A stretch of 33,919 bases of DNA, taken from an uncultured Prevotellaceae bacterium. GTDB lineage: Bacteria > Bacteroidota > Bacteroidia > Bacteroidales > Muribaculaceae. Both the position numbers and the translations under genes were made by a program. The stretch lies in NCBI GenBank assembly GCA_900317325.1, contig ONGE01000032.1:1-33919 (forward strand), read 5' to 3'. This document shows, piece after piece, positions 1 through 8,800 of this stretch (its first letter is position 1; every line of letters begins with the position of its first letter). The notes under the pieces were generated by a model that saw nothing but the letters and a program-made list of their open reading frames with translations, did no database searches and had not been told where the DNA came from.

Positions 1-2947
1 TCACCTTGGACGTGTTGAAGTGGCTTACATCAAGGCTCGTAAGTTTATTACAATTCGTAAACATCCAACCCATATTGGTCACCTCGCTGGTGTTCAGGTA
101 ACTCATGCCCGTGATGGATTCAAGATTCTGCATGTTGTAGAACCAACTATAGGTAGTCGTCGGGCGGGCATTGGCAAACGACGGGTCAAAGACAACCCGG
201 GACACATTGGCATTGGTACCGTCGTTCTCCCAACCGGTATCGTTGTCGCCCGTGTTCAAGTCGTAGGTCGTGCCCGTGCGGGAGTTGCGCTGGTTGTCGT
301 AGTAGAACGTCAGCGTCGTGTTCGACGGCGTGTAGCAGGCATAGGCCTCGGGCCCCTTCTCGGTGAAGTAGCCCGGGTTGCTCGGGCCGCCGTCGATGTG
401 GGCATAGGCCTTGCCAATATTGTGGACATTATAGGTCGTGCCCTGGCCGCCCACCAGGCTGGTGCAGTTCCTGAACATTTGAGTGGCATCCTCCACGACA
501 GATGTGGTCCAACCCTCGGCCGCATAGATGGTCGTCAGGTTGCTGCAGTCAGCGAACATCAACATCATGCGATGCACGTTGGCTGTATTGAAACTGCTCA
601 AGTCGAGGACTGTCAACTGGGAGCACTTATAGAACATGTAATCCAGTTGGTTCACCCTGGATGTATTAAAATGGCTGACGTCAATGCTCGTCAACTTGTT
701 ACACTGACTGAACATCCAACCCATAGTGGACACATAGTCGGTGTTCAGGTAACTGAGACCCTGTACGGATTGAAGATTTGTCATCATATTGAACCAACCG
801 AAGGTGGACGTCGGGTAGGTACCGGCAAACGAGGGGTCAAAGACCACCTTGGTCACGTTTTCATAAGTGCCATCACTCCTCCAAGCGGGAGTGTTGCCGC
901 CAGTGTTCAGGTCATAGGTCGTGCCCGCGCGACTGCTGCGCTGGTTGTCGTAGTAGAACGTGAGCGTTGTGTTGCCAGGCGTGTAGCAGGCATAGGCTTC
1001 TTTAAATCGGCTGAAATAGCCCGGGTTGCTCGTGCCGCCGTCGAGGTGGGCATAGGCCTTGTTCACATGGCTGGCATCGTAAGTCGTGCCCTGGTCGCCC
1101 GCCAGCTGGGTGCAATTATAGAACATATTGGTGGATAACGCCACTCGATTGGTATTCCAGCCATCGCCCCCAAAGATGGTTCTCAGATTATTGCAGTTAT
1201 AGAACATGTAATCTGTGCGGACCACGTCGGCCGTGTTGAAGTTGCTCAGGTCGAGAGCAGTCAAAGTCATGCAGTTATAGAACATGTACCCCATATAGCC
1301 CACGTTGCTGGTGTTCAGGTATTCCATGCCCGTGACATCTTGAAGGTTTATCATGTTAGCAAACCAATGCCAGGTGCTCGAGGGGCGGGCGCCGGCAAAC
1401 GACGGGTCGAAGACGACGTGATTCACCTGGCCTTGGGGGACGCTGGAGAGCCATTCGGGATTGTCGGTGCCCGGATTCAGGTCATAGGTGGTGGCCGTTC
1501 GGTATTTGCGCTGGTTGTCGTAGTAGAACGTCAGCGCCATGGCCGACCCGTTGTACATGACATAAGCCTCTAGCCGCGCAGTGAAATAGCCCGGGTTGCT
1601 CGTGCCATAGTCGAGGTGAGCATAGGTCTTGTCCGTATGGCTGTCATCGTAAGTTGTGCCCTGGCCGCCCACCAGGTTGGTGCAGTTATTGAACATATCT
1701 GTGGACTTGGTCACGGCAGCCGTGCTCCAGTTATCGCCCACAATGATGGTCTCCAGATGGTTGCAGTAAAAGAACATGTTCTGCATGTTGGTCACATTGG
1801 CCGTGTTGAAACTGGTCAAGTCGAGGCTCTTCAAATTAGTGCAGCCAGAGAACATGCATTGCATCTCGGTCACCCTGGACGTTAGGAAACCGCTCACATC
1901 AATTGCATTCAATTGTCCACAGCCAGCAAACATCCAGGCCATGTTGGTCACCATGTTGGTGTTCAGGTGCCTCAAGCCCTGAATGGATTGAAGGTTCTCC
2001 ATGCCAAAGAACCAATCGTAGGTACTCGTCGGGCTGGCATTAGCGAACGACGGGTCAATGACCACCTGGGTCACATCGGCATTAGTGCCGTCAGTTTCCC
2101 AACCAGTGTTGTTGTGGCCCGTATTCAGGTCGTAGGTCCGGGTATCGCGGAAACTGCGTATCCTGTCGTTGTGGAACGTCAGCGTATTGTCGTACGTGTA
2201 GCAGGCATAGGGCTCATTATTAATGGGAATGGTGAAATAGCCCGGACCGTAATTATAGCCGTCAATGTGGGCGTAGGCAGCATCGATATGGTTGTCATCA
2301 TAGGTCGTGCCATTACCGCCCACCAGGTCGGAGCAGTATTCAAACATACTAGAAGATTGCGTCACGGCAGCCGTGGTCCAGCCATCGAGCACATAAATGG
2401 TTTGCAGACTACCGCAGCTAAAGAACATGGCTCTCATATCTGTCACCTTGGACGTGTTGAAACTGGTCAAGTCGAGGCCCCGCAGATTCCAGCAGCTATT
2501 GAACATGGCAGCCATATTAGTCACCTTGGACGTGTTGAAACCACCCACATCAATTGCCCACAATTGGTGACAGTTACTAAACATCCAGCTCATGTCGGTC
2601 ACTTGGCTGGTGTTCAGGTACCTCAAGCCCTGAATGGATTGAAGGTTATTCATCTCGTAAAACCAAGCGTAGGTGGTCGTCGGACGGGCATCGGCAAACG
2701 AGGGGTCAAAGACCACCTTGCTCACATTGGCATTGGTGCCGTCCGATTCCCAATCGGTTGCGTAGCCGATCGTGTTCAGGTCGTAGGTCCTGCCAGTGCG
2801 GCTGCTGCGCAGGTCGTCGTAGTAGAACGTCAGCGTCGCGTTCGACGACGTGTAGTTGGCATAGGCCTCGGCAGCGGCGGCGCCGAGGGCGCACATCATG
2901 GCCGTCACCAGGACGACCAGTCGAAGGAGTAAATGATCATGTTTCAT
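1..2947 (-). CDS. BspA-like (DUF285) surface repeat protein, C-terminus off window
   Basis: The reading frame stays open from the ATG at 2947 to the window edge, giving about 982 codons with no stop. Residues 1-26 form a signal peptide (KHDH start, hydrophobic core, AAAA before Glu27). The rest is five long modules starting near residues 27, 245, 460, 650 and 867, each opening with a (E)AYxxYT...LTFYYD-type strand and carrying three to four copies of the DUF285 unit NTSKVTNMxxMFxxCxxL. Modules are about 215 residues, except module 3 (about 190), which lacks one unit. DUF285/BspA-like proteins are typically surface or secreted proteins, some of which bind host proteins; a function here is not shown. 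The anchoring or sorting domain would lie beyond the edge, so export by type IX secretion cannot be checked. The plus-strand open frames across this region are artefacts of the repeats. Confidence 0.85.
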   Translation of the reverse strand, partial: MKHDHLLLRLVVLVTAMMCALGAAAAEAYANYTSSNATLTFYYDDLRSSRTGRTYDLNTIGYATDWESDGTNANVSKVVFDPSFADARPTTTYAWFYEMNNLQSIQGLRYLNTSQVTDMSWMFSNCHQLWAIDVGGFNTSKVTNMAAMFNSCWNLRGLDLTSFNTSKVTDMRAMFFSCGSLQTIYVLDGWTTAAVTQSSSMFEYCSDLVGGNGTTYDDNHIDAAYAHIDGYNYGPGYFTIPINNEPYACYTYDNTLTFHNDRIRSFRDTRTYDLNTGHNNTGWETDGTNADVTQVVIDPSFANASPTSTYDWFFGMENLQSIQGLRHLNTNMVTNMAWMFAGCGQLNAIDVSGFLTSRVTEMQCMFSGCTNLKSLDLTSFNTANVTNMQNMFFYCNHLETIIVGDNWSTAAVTKSTDMFNNCTNLVGGQGTTYDDSHTDKTYAHLDYGTSNPGYFTARLEAYVMYNGSAMALTFYYDNQRKYRTATTYDLNPGTDNPEWLSSVPQGQVNHVVFDPSFAGARPSSTWHWFANMINLQDVTGMEYLNTSNVGYMGYMFYNCMTLTALDLSNFNTADVVRTDYMFYNCNNLRTIFGGDGWNTNRVALSTNMFYNCTQLAGDQGTTYDASHVNKAYAHLDGGTSNPGYFSRFKEAYACYTPGNTTLTFYYDNQRSSRAGTTYDLNTGGNTPAWRSDGTYENVTKVVFDPSFAGTYPTSTFGWFNMMTNLQSVQGLSYLNTDYVSTMGWMFSQCNKLTSIDVSHFNTSRVNQLDYMFYKCSQLTVLDLSSFNTANVHRMMLMFADCSNLTTIYAAEGWTTSVVEDATQMFRNCTSLVGGQGTTYNVHNIGKAYAHIDGGPSNPGYFTEKGPEAYACYTPSNTTLTFYYDNQRNSRTGTTYDLNTGDNDTGWENDGTNANVSRVVFDPSFANARPTTTYSWFYNMQNLESITGMSYLNTSEVTNMGWMFTNCNKLTSLDVSHFNTSKV

Positions 2948-3345
2948 AGTCGTAATGTTTTATGGTTAATAATTTTCGATTCATCAGATTTTTGGCAAAT
3001 TTAGTCACATTTTTTGAGAAAAACAAATTTTTAGCTGGCATTTAAATACTACGAATGACGCAAATTGAACTAATAGGCGTCGGCGGACGCGTTAGTGCTC
3101 GCTGGCGCGAGCAGGTTAATGGTTAGAGGTTAAAGGTTAAAGAGGCATCCGCCTGTAGGGCCTCGCCTTGGCGTGGCCGCACTACGCGCGGATGCTTCCT
3201 CTACACTCTCCACCGCTCGCTGTGCGAGCGCACTCCACCACGAGCGCCAGCGAGTGAAATCCACCGCTCGCGCCAGCGAGCACAAAAAATGCGGGGCGCG
3301 ACAACCCGCCGCACACCCGCACTGATTACAGGTCTTATGAAAAAA
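2948..3345. repeat. Gene-free spacer with nested GC-rich inverted repeats and a heptamer array
   Basis: This 398-bp spacer lies between two minus-strand genes. Besides the promoter at 2996-3027 it holds a 17-bp inverted repeat pair (3096-3112 and 3266-3282), each arm itself a GCTCGC/GCGAGC hairpin. A further hairpin lies at 3215-3229, and an 8-bp pair GCATCCGC/GCGGATGC at 3145-3152 and 3188-3195. Four 7-bp units of the form GGTTAAx or GGTTAGA run from 3114 to 3141. The GC-rich block contrasts with the AT-rich promoter side. It may end transcription of the upstream gene or be a small repetitive element. No protein is recognised. Confidence 0.6.
2996..3027 (-). promoter_or_regulatory. Bacteroidota-type promoter for the BspA-like gene
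   Basis: Read on the minus strand there is TTTG (3027-3024), a 20-bp spacer, and TAAATTTG (3003-2996), matching the Bacteroidota -33/-7 consensus TTTG / TAnnTTTG. Transcription would start near 2990, leaving a leader of about 45 nt before the ATG at 2947. This is a pattern match only. Confidence 0.7.
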
Positions 3346-5061
3346 TTACTTAGCAGATATTATCAAGTTGATCAATGCGACGACATCGTCGAGGTTAAGC
3401 CTGCCATTATGATCGACATCGGCGAGATTGGCATCTATCTTGTGACTGTCCTCCTGCAGCATCAGGTCAATGAGAAGAGTCACATCCTCGAGGGTCACCC
3501 TGCCGTCGCGGTTCATGTCACCGACAACCACGGGAGCAGTGAGAGCAGGGACGACAAAGGTGCCGGTGACCCGCTCGCTCATGTTCTTGCCGATGCTGTA
3601 TCCGTCGGCAATGGCCATCAGACTAATCTCCTGATCCTGGGTGGTGCGAGGCACGACATAAGGGTTGTCCAGCATCGACTCCATGCCACCTGTCAAGGGA
3701 TTCATCGTGAACAGATAGGGGGTTGAGCCATCACTGGTGACGGCGGCAAAGGTGTAACACTCTTCGTCCTCGGTCACGACAATCTGGGGATTCTCGGCCT
3801 TGCCCAACAGGAATCGCGAACCGTCGGTGAGCACCATTTCGTTGTCATACATCGGATAGGATTGCAAGGCATAGTACTCGCCACCATAGATGCAATAGTT
3901 CCACAACACTGACGCGCCCCATGAGACGGCGTTGCCGGCCACAGCGCCCACTTTGTCGTCGTAGCTATAGGTGTCATTCTCAAGGTCATAGTTGATGAGG
4001 ATGTTCTCATAGGCCTCGCTCCAGTCATACTCGGGATATACTTCCTCGAGATCAGCCACCTCGCGGGTGCCGACCACCTGTCTCGAGGGCAGCACCATCG
4101 TGCCGTCCTCGTAGATGTACATGAAGTTGCCGCGTCCGCCCAGGCCCCACATGTTCCAGGCGACAACAGTCGAATCATCATACTGGAACATATAGGCATT
4201 ACACGTTTCATTCACCGTCATCGTGTGGCCTGACGTGTATTGATAGTCACAGGAGAAGCTGTGAGTGGCATTGGGCGCCATCAGGTAAGTGTCGCGGAAA
4301 ATATCGGTACCAGTAATAATCGTGTCATAGCTGACGGTGGTACGTCCATTGAGGGTCATCGTCGTAGTGACATAATCAACCGTACAGAACAACCAGCCGT
4401 CGGGGAACCACAGGGTACCGTCATCATAGAGTGTACCCGTCAGATTCGTGAGCTCTTCATTATTCAGCAAGCAACCCTCGTTCATGGTGAAGAGATACTC
4501 GGTGGTATCGTTAATCGTCGTCATTCGGCCGCTGGCTACGGTATCGGCCCAATTCCAGGCGCCCACGATTTCCATGCCCATCTCGGCCGCGCCGGTGCTG
4601 TAATCGACGTAGATGTTTACCGGGATTTGTTCGTAATAGACATAGGCATAGAAAACGCCATCATCGACCATCTCCAGATTAACGTCCCAACCGCCATCGT
4701 AATAGCACTTGGAGCGTTCCACATCGCCTGTCTCCCAATCATATGTATATCGCTCCATGAAAGCGATCTTGGGAGTCAGCATGTCGGCATTATTCTCGCG
4801 ACGGGGAGCCTTTTTCAACAGGCGGTTGTCGCCAGGGGTGACGTTATACTCGGTGAAAAAGCGTTGCGGGGTGATCACATCAATCTTTTCGCCCGTCATC
4901 ACGGGAGACGTCAACCGCTTCAGCGCCAGGTTTTCCTTTTTCAACAGGGTATTGACGGGCTTGCCGGCCACGGCCTTCTTGGTAGTGTTAAAACGCGGAG
5001 CGGCACTCGCGGCACCCAGGCAAACGCCTAAACACATCAGAATCAAGAAAAAATGTCTCAT
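3346..5061 (-). CDS. Secreted protein with C-terminal dockerin-like EF-hand pair
   Basis: Starting at the ATG at 5061 gives 571 residues with a clean signal peptide (RHFFLILMCLGVCLGAASA, then APRF). A longer reading to 5166 is open, but it begins upstream of a good promoter match (5140-5172), so the shorter start is preferred. The body (about residues 20-500) is rich in Tyr, Trp, Asp and Thr, suggesting beta structure, with no family I recognise. Residues 514-571 hold two Ca-loop repeats (DMNRDGRVTLEDV and DVDHNGRLNLDDV), each followed by a hydrophobic helix, as in type I dockerins. Such modules occur at the ends of many secreted Bacteroidales proteins outside cellulosomes. No cohesin is seen in the window, and no enzyme activity is suggested by visible motifs. 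Confidence 0.8.
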   Translation of the reverse strand: MRHFFLILMCLGVCLGAASAAPRFNTTKKAVAGKPVNTLLKKENLALKRLTSPVMTGEKIDVITPQRFFTEYNVTPGDNRLLKKAPRRENNADMLTPKIAFMERYTYDWETGDVERSKCYYDGGWDVNLEMVDDGVFYAYVYYEQIPVNIYVDYSTGAAEMGMEIVGAWNWADTVASGRMTTINDTTEYLFTMNEGCLLNNEELTNLTGTLYDDGTLWFPDGWLFCTVDYVTTTMTLNGRTTVSYDTIITGTDIFRDTYLMAPNATHSFSCDYQYTSGHTMTVNETCNAYMFQYDDSTVVAWNMWGLGGRGNFMYIYEDGTMVLPSRQVVGTREVADLEEVYPEYDWSEAYENILINYDLENDTYSYDDKVGAVAGNAVSWGASVLWNYCIYGGEYYALQSYPMYDNEMVLTDGSRFLLGKAENPQIVVTEDEECYTFAAVTSDGSTPYLFTMNPLTGGMESMLDNPYVVPRTTQDQEISLMAIADGYSIGKNMSERVTGTFVVPALTAPVVVGDMNRDGRVTLEDVTLLIDLMLQEDSHKIDANLADVDHNGRLNLDDVVALINLIISAK

Positions 5062-5139
5062 AATATGAAATTGTTTAGATTTTAATAGTTCATTGTTAGT
5101 CATTTTCGATAAGCCGCCAGTATCTCGGCCTCTCGACAG

Positions 5140-5172
5140 CAAAATTATAATGTGCGACAGCGGCACGTCAAA
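5140..5172 (-). promoter_or_regulatory. Bacteroidota-type promoter for the dockerin-like gene
   Basis: The minus strand shows TTTG (5172-5169), a 21-bp spacer and TAATTTTG (5147-5140). A start near 5134 would give a leader of about 73 nt before the ATG at 5061, and it places the longer reading frame start outside the transcript. Confidence 0.65.
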
Positions 5173-5264
5173 GTTTTTTCGCGAAAAAAACGCGATTGTC
5201 TATTTTTTTTACAATTCAGTGTCTAATAATTAGACAGTCAACCCCCACCGATTGAAAAAAACAC

Positions 5265-5272
5265 TACCTTTG
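5265..5272 (+). promoter_or_regulatory. -7 box upstream of the Cys-rich membrane protein gene
   Basis: TACCTTTG fits the Bacteroidota -7 consensus and sits 23 bp before the ATG at 5296. No TTTG is visible at the expected -33 distance, so the promoter is only half supported. It could drive the run of genes from 5296 through porW, porX and tsaE. Confidence 0.5.
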
Positions 5273-5295
5273 CGTGAGAAATACGACACGAAGCA

Positions 5296-5748
5296 ATGAA
5301 ACCGGCTATCATTTTATTGACGATACTGGTGGTGGGTGGAGCCATCGTCTGGCTCATCGACCGCCTGTTCTATCACAACAACGACACCGGAAAGGACGCC
5401 GAGGCCGGGCAAGATGCCGACAACGGCGAGACGCCCTCGACGGGGTGCGCCGACGAGGCCTGCGGCCTGCGCGACATCTGCCCCAGCGAGCAGATTCTGG
5501 CCGGCGAGTGCCGCCAGGAGCCCATCTACTACGACGACGAGGAACTTGACGGCTTCATGGGGCGCGGCGAGAACGATTATCTGCCCGACGAGGAGGAACA
5601 ATGGCGTGACGTGCTCTATACCCTGCAACCGGCCGACCTGCTGGGCTGGGGACAGAGCATCAAGCACCGAGGCCTGGTGATGCCGGCGGCAATACGCACC
5701 GAGTTTCTCCAGCTTGCGGGCGAACATCGAGGGGCTGCAAGGCAATAA
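5296..5748 (+). CDS. Cys-rich single-TM protein of unknown function
   Basis: The 150-residue product begins with one membrane segment (about residues 4-24, IILLTILVVGGAIVWLI). An acidic Asp/Glu/Gly-rich linker follows, then a cluster of four cysteines near residues 52-75 in the arrangement C-x4-C-x5-C-x10-C. The remainder is acidic and ends with a short helical-looking tail. I do not recognise the family. The cysteine cluster could bind metal or form disulfides, depending on which side of the membrane it faces. It lies 54 bp before porW and probably shares its transcript, so a role near the cell envelope is a guess from context only. Confidence 0.7.
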   Translation: MKPAIILLTILVVGGAIVWLIDRLFYHNNDTGKDAEAGQDADNGETPSTGCADEACGLRDICPSEQILAGECRQEPIYYDDEELDGFMGRGENDYLPDEEEQWRDVLYTLQPADLLGWGQSIKHRGLVMPAAIRTEFLQLAGEHRGAARQ

Positions 5749-5749
5749 A

Positions 5750-5806
5750 ATGGCAAAACCCTCGTTTATTAGATACTACATTAAAGAAGAATCGAGACGG
5801 AATTGA
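5750..5806 (+). CDS. Possible 18-aa leader ORF overlapping the porW start
   Basis: An ATG at 5750 opens a reading frame of 18 codons (MAKPSFIRYYIKEESRRN) whose TGA at 5804-5806 overlaps the TTG start codon of porW at 5803. This arrangement is typical of translational coupling. The ORF is short enough to arise by chance, and no homologue is recognised. Confidence 0.3.
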   Translation: MAKPSFIRYYIKEESRRN

Positions 5807-8800
5807 ACAGAACACGACGCTTCATACCGCTGATGATGATGGCGATGTTGGTCATTTTGGCTGCCTGCAGCAACAAGACCAACAACGCTCGTTCACGTTT
5901 CTGGCAGTCGTTCACCACCAAGTATAACGTCTATTTCAACGGCAAGACCAACTACGACGAGCAGTTGAAAACGATGATGGAATCCTACGAGGATGACTAC
6001 TCGCAACGCCTGTTCATGCATCCCGCCGAAGCCCGTTCCAACCCCAAGGCCCCCCAACCGTCGGGCAGCTTCGAACGCACCATCGAGAAGATGGAGAAGG
6101 CCATCGCCCTGCACTCCATCAAGAAGAAACCCAAACGCAAGAGCGGCAAGGGACGCGACCCCAAGTATCAAGAGTGGCTCTCGCGCGATGAATACAACCC
6201 CTATCTGCACAACGCATGGTACTTGATGGCCAAGGCACAATACATGAAGGGCGACTTCCTGGATGCCGCAGCCACCTTCCGCTATATCGCTCACCATTTC
6301 TCATGGAAGAAAGACCTGGTGCAGGAGTGCCAGGTGCGTGAAGCTCTGTGCTACTGCGCCATGGGATGGCCTGCCGAGGCCGATAACGTGCTTACCCACA
6401 TCCACCTCGACGAGATCACCAACAAGCGGGTGAGAGCCCTGGCCAACGCCGCCTTTGCCGACTACTACATCAAGGTGCAGCAGCCCGAGGAGGCCATTCC
6501 CTATCTGGCTAAGGCCGTCAAGGGGTTCAAGGGCAACGAGAAGATGCGAATGAGCTTCCTGCTGGGACAGCTCTACGAGGACGTGGGCGACAAGCACAAT
6601 GCCTACCTGGCCTACAAGCAGGCCGGCAGCAGCAGCGGTTCGACCTACCGCACCAAGTTCAATGCCCGCATTAAGCAGAGCGCCGTGTATGAGGGTGCCA
6701 GCATCACCAGCGAGGTCAAGGCACTGAAGCGCATGACCCGCTACGACCGCAACAAGGAGTACCTCGACCAGGTCTATTACGCGATCGGCAACCTCTACCT
6801 CACCCATGGCGACACCCTGAACGCAATCGAGAACTACAGGCTCGCTGCCGAGAAGAGTACCCGCAACGGTGTGGACAAGGCCATCAGCCAACTCACGCTG
6901 GGCGGCATTTACTTCAACAGGCGCCAGTATGACGACGCCCAGCCCTGCTATGCCGAGGCTATCCCCCTGATCAACGAGGATTACCCCAACTACAAGACGC
7001 TCAAGAAGCGCAGCGACGTGCTCGATGAGCTGGCGGTCTATTCCCAGAACGTGACTCTGCAGGACTCGCTGCTCATGCTTGCCAAGATGACCCCCGAGGA
7101 GCAGAAAGCCGTCATCGCCAAGATCATCGAGGAACTCAAGAAGAAGGAAAAAGAAGAGAAAGAAGCCGCCGAACGCGAAGCATACCTTGCCGAGCAGAAT
7201 GCCAAGGGCAACGCCATTCAGGACAAGGGCAACGCGCCGTCGCAGTACACGATGAACACCGACAACTCGTGGTACTTCTACAATACCTCGGCCAAGAATG
7301 CCGGTAAAACCCAGTTCCAGAAACAATGGGGTAGCCGAAAACTCGAAGACAACTGGCGCCGCTATAACAAGAACACCTTCTCGTTCAATGACGACGAGTT
7401 GGCCGACAGTGCACTGCAGGCTCTGGCCGACAGTGTCATGGTCAACGAGAACGGCGACACCGTGCAGGTGGATGTCGAGGCCCTGAAACGTGCCGAGGAC
7501 CCCCACTTCGAGGAATATTACCTGAAACAGATTCCCAAGACCGAAGAGGAAATCCAGGCAGCCCACGAGATCATTCAAGAGGGCCTTTACAACATGGGCA
7601 TCATCCTCAAGGACAAGATGGAGGACTATAATGCGGCTGCCTATGAGTTCGGACAGTTGCTCAAACGCTACCCCGACAACACTTATCGTCTGGATGTGTT
7701 CTATAATATGTACATGATGTACATGCGCAACGGACAGGATGCCGATGCCGAGCCCTACAGGGACAGCATCCTCATCGAGTTCCCCGAATCCAAGTACGGC
7801 ATGGCCATGCAGGATCCCAACTACCTGGAGAACCTCAAGAACATGACCAAGGATCAGGAGAAGATGTACGAGGACGCCTATGCCAACTATCTGGCCAACA
7901 ACAACGAGGCCGTCCACGAGGCCTATGCCGAGATGATGCGCAAGTATCCGCTCTCCAAGATCATGCCCAAGTTCATGTTCATCGATGCATTGAGCTACCT
8001 GACCCAGAAGAATCACGACAAGTTCAAGGAGACCATCAAGGATATGCTCCAGCGCTACCCGCAGACCGACATCACGCCCGTAGCGTCCGAGATTGTCAAG
8101 CAACTCAATCAGGGACGCCGACTCGAGGGTGGCGGCAGCAACGTACGCGGTATGCTGTGGAGCACCCGCCTGAGCAACGACACGACGCCTCAGGCCCTGG
8201 AGCGCACATTCACGCCGTTTGCCGAGGACAACGACAAGCCGCAGGTATTCATCCTGCTCTTCCCATCGGACAGCGTCAACGGCAATTTGCTCCTCTACGA
8301 GGTGGCACGCCACAATTTCAACGCATTCAAGGTCAAGGACTACGATATCGAGCAGATGAACTTCGGCTCCCTGGGACTGCTCGTGGTCAAGGGCTTGGAC
8401 AACTTCAAGGAAGCCACCCACTACCGCTCATTGTTTGAGCAGGACCAGACCATCAACGTGCCGCGACAGGTTCACTACGTCATCATCAGCGTGGACAACT
8501 TCAACCTGCTGCTCAACGAGGGACGCACCTTCGAGGACTACTTCAACTACCTGGAGGAGAAGAACGACAAGGAGCACAGCGACCTCGAGAAGAAAGAACT
8601 TGACGAAGCCGAGAAGAAGGCCATGGAAGAGGCCGAAGCCCAAGCTGCCGAGGAGCGCGAGAAAGCAAGAATCGAGGCCGAGCAATGGGAACGCGAGGCC
8701 GCCGAACTGGCGAAACGTGATGCCGAAGAAAAGGCTCGTGAAGAGGCCGAAGAAAAGGCACGCCTCGAAGCCGAGGCCGCCGAACAGGCGCGTCTCGAGG

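Noticed and set aside
20-2932. Long plus-strand open frames (20-1138, 1340-1885, 1913-2932) with repeated GHIG/VETGQVE motifs
   Set aside because: They are antisense to the DUF285 repeats, whose minus-strand frame is continuous with a signal peptide, promoter and family motif. The repetitive look comes from the repeats themselves.
4240-5031. Plus-strand open frame of 263 codons
   Set aside because: Antisense shadow of the dockerin-like secreted protein gene, which has a signal peptide, EF-hand motifs and a promoter.
5062-5166. Longer N-terminus for the dockerin-like protein starting at 5166
   Set aside because: It would place 35 residues before an excellent signal peptide and starts within the promoter region.
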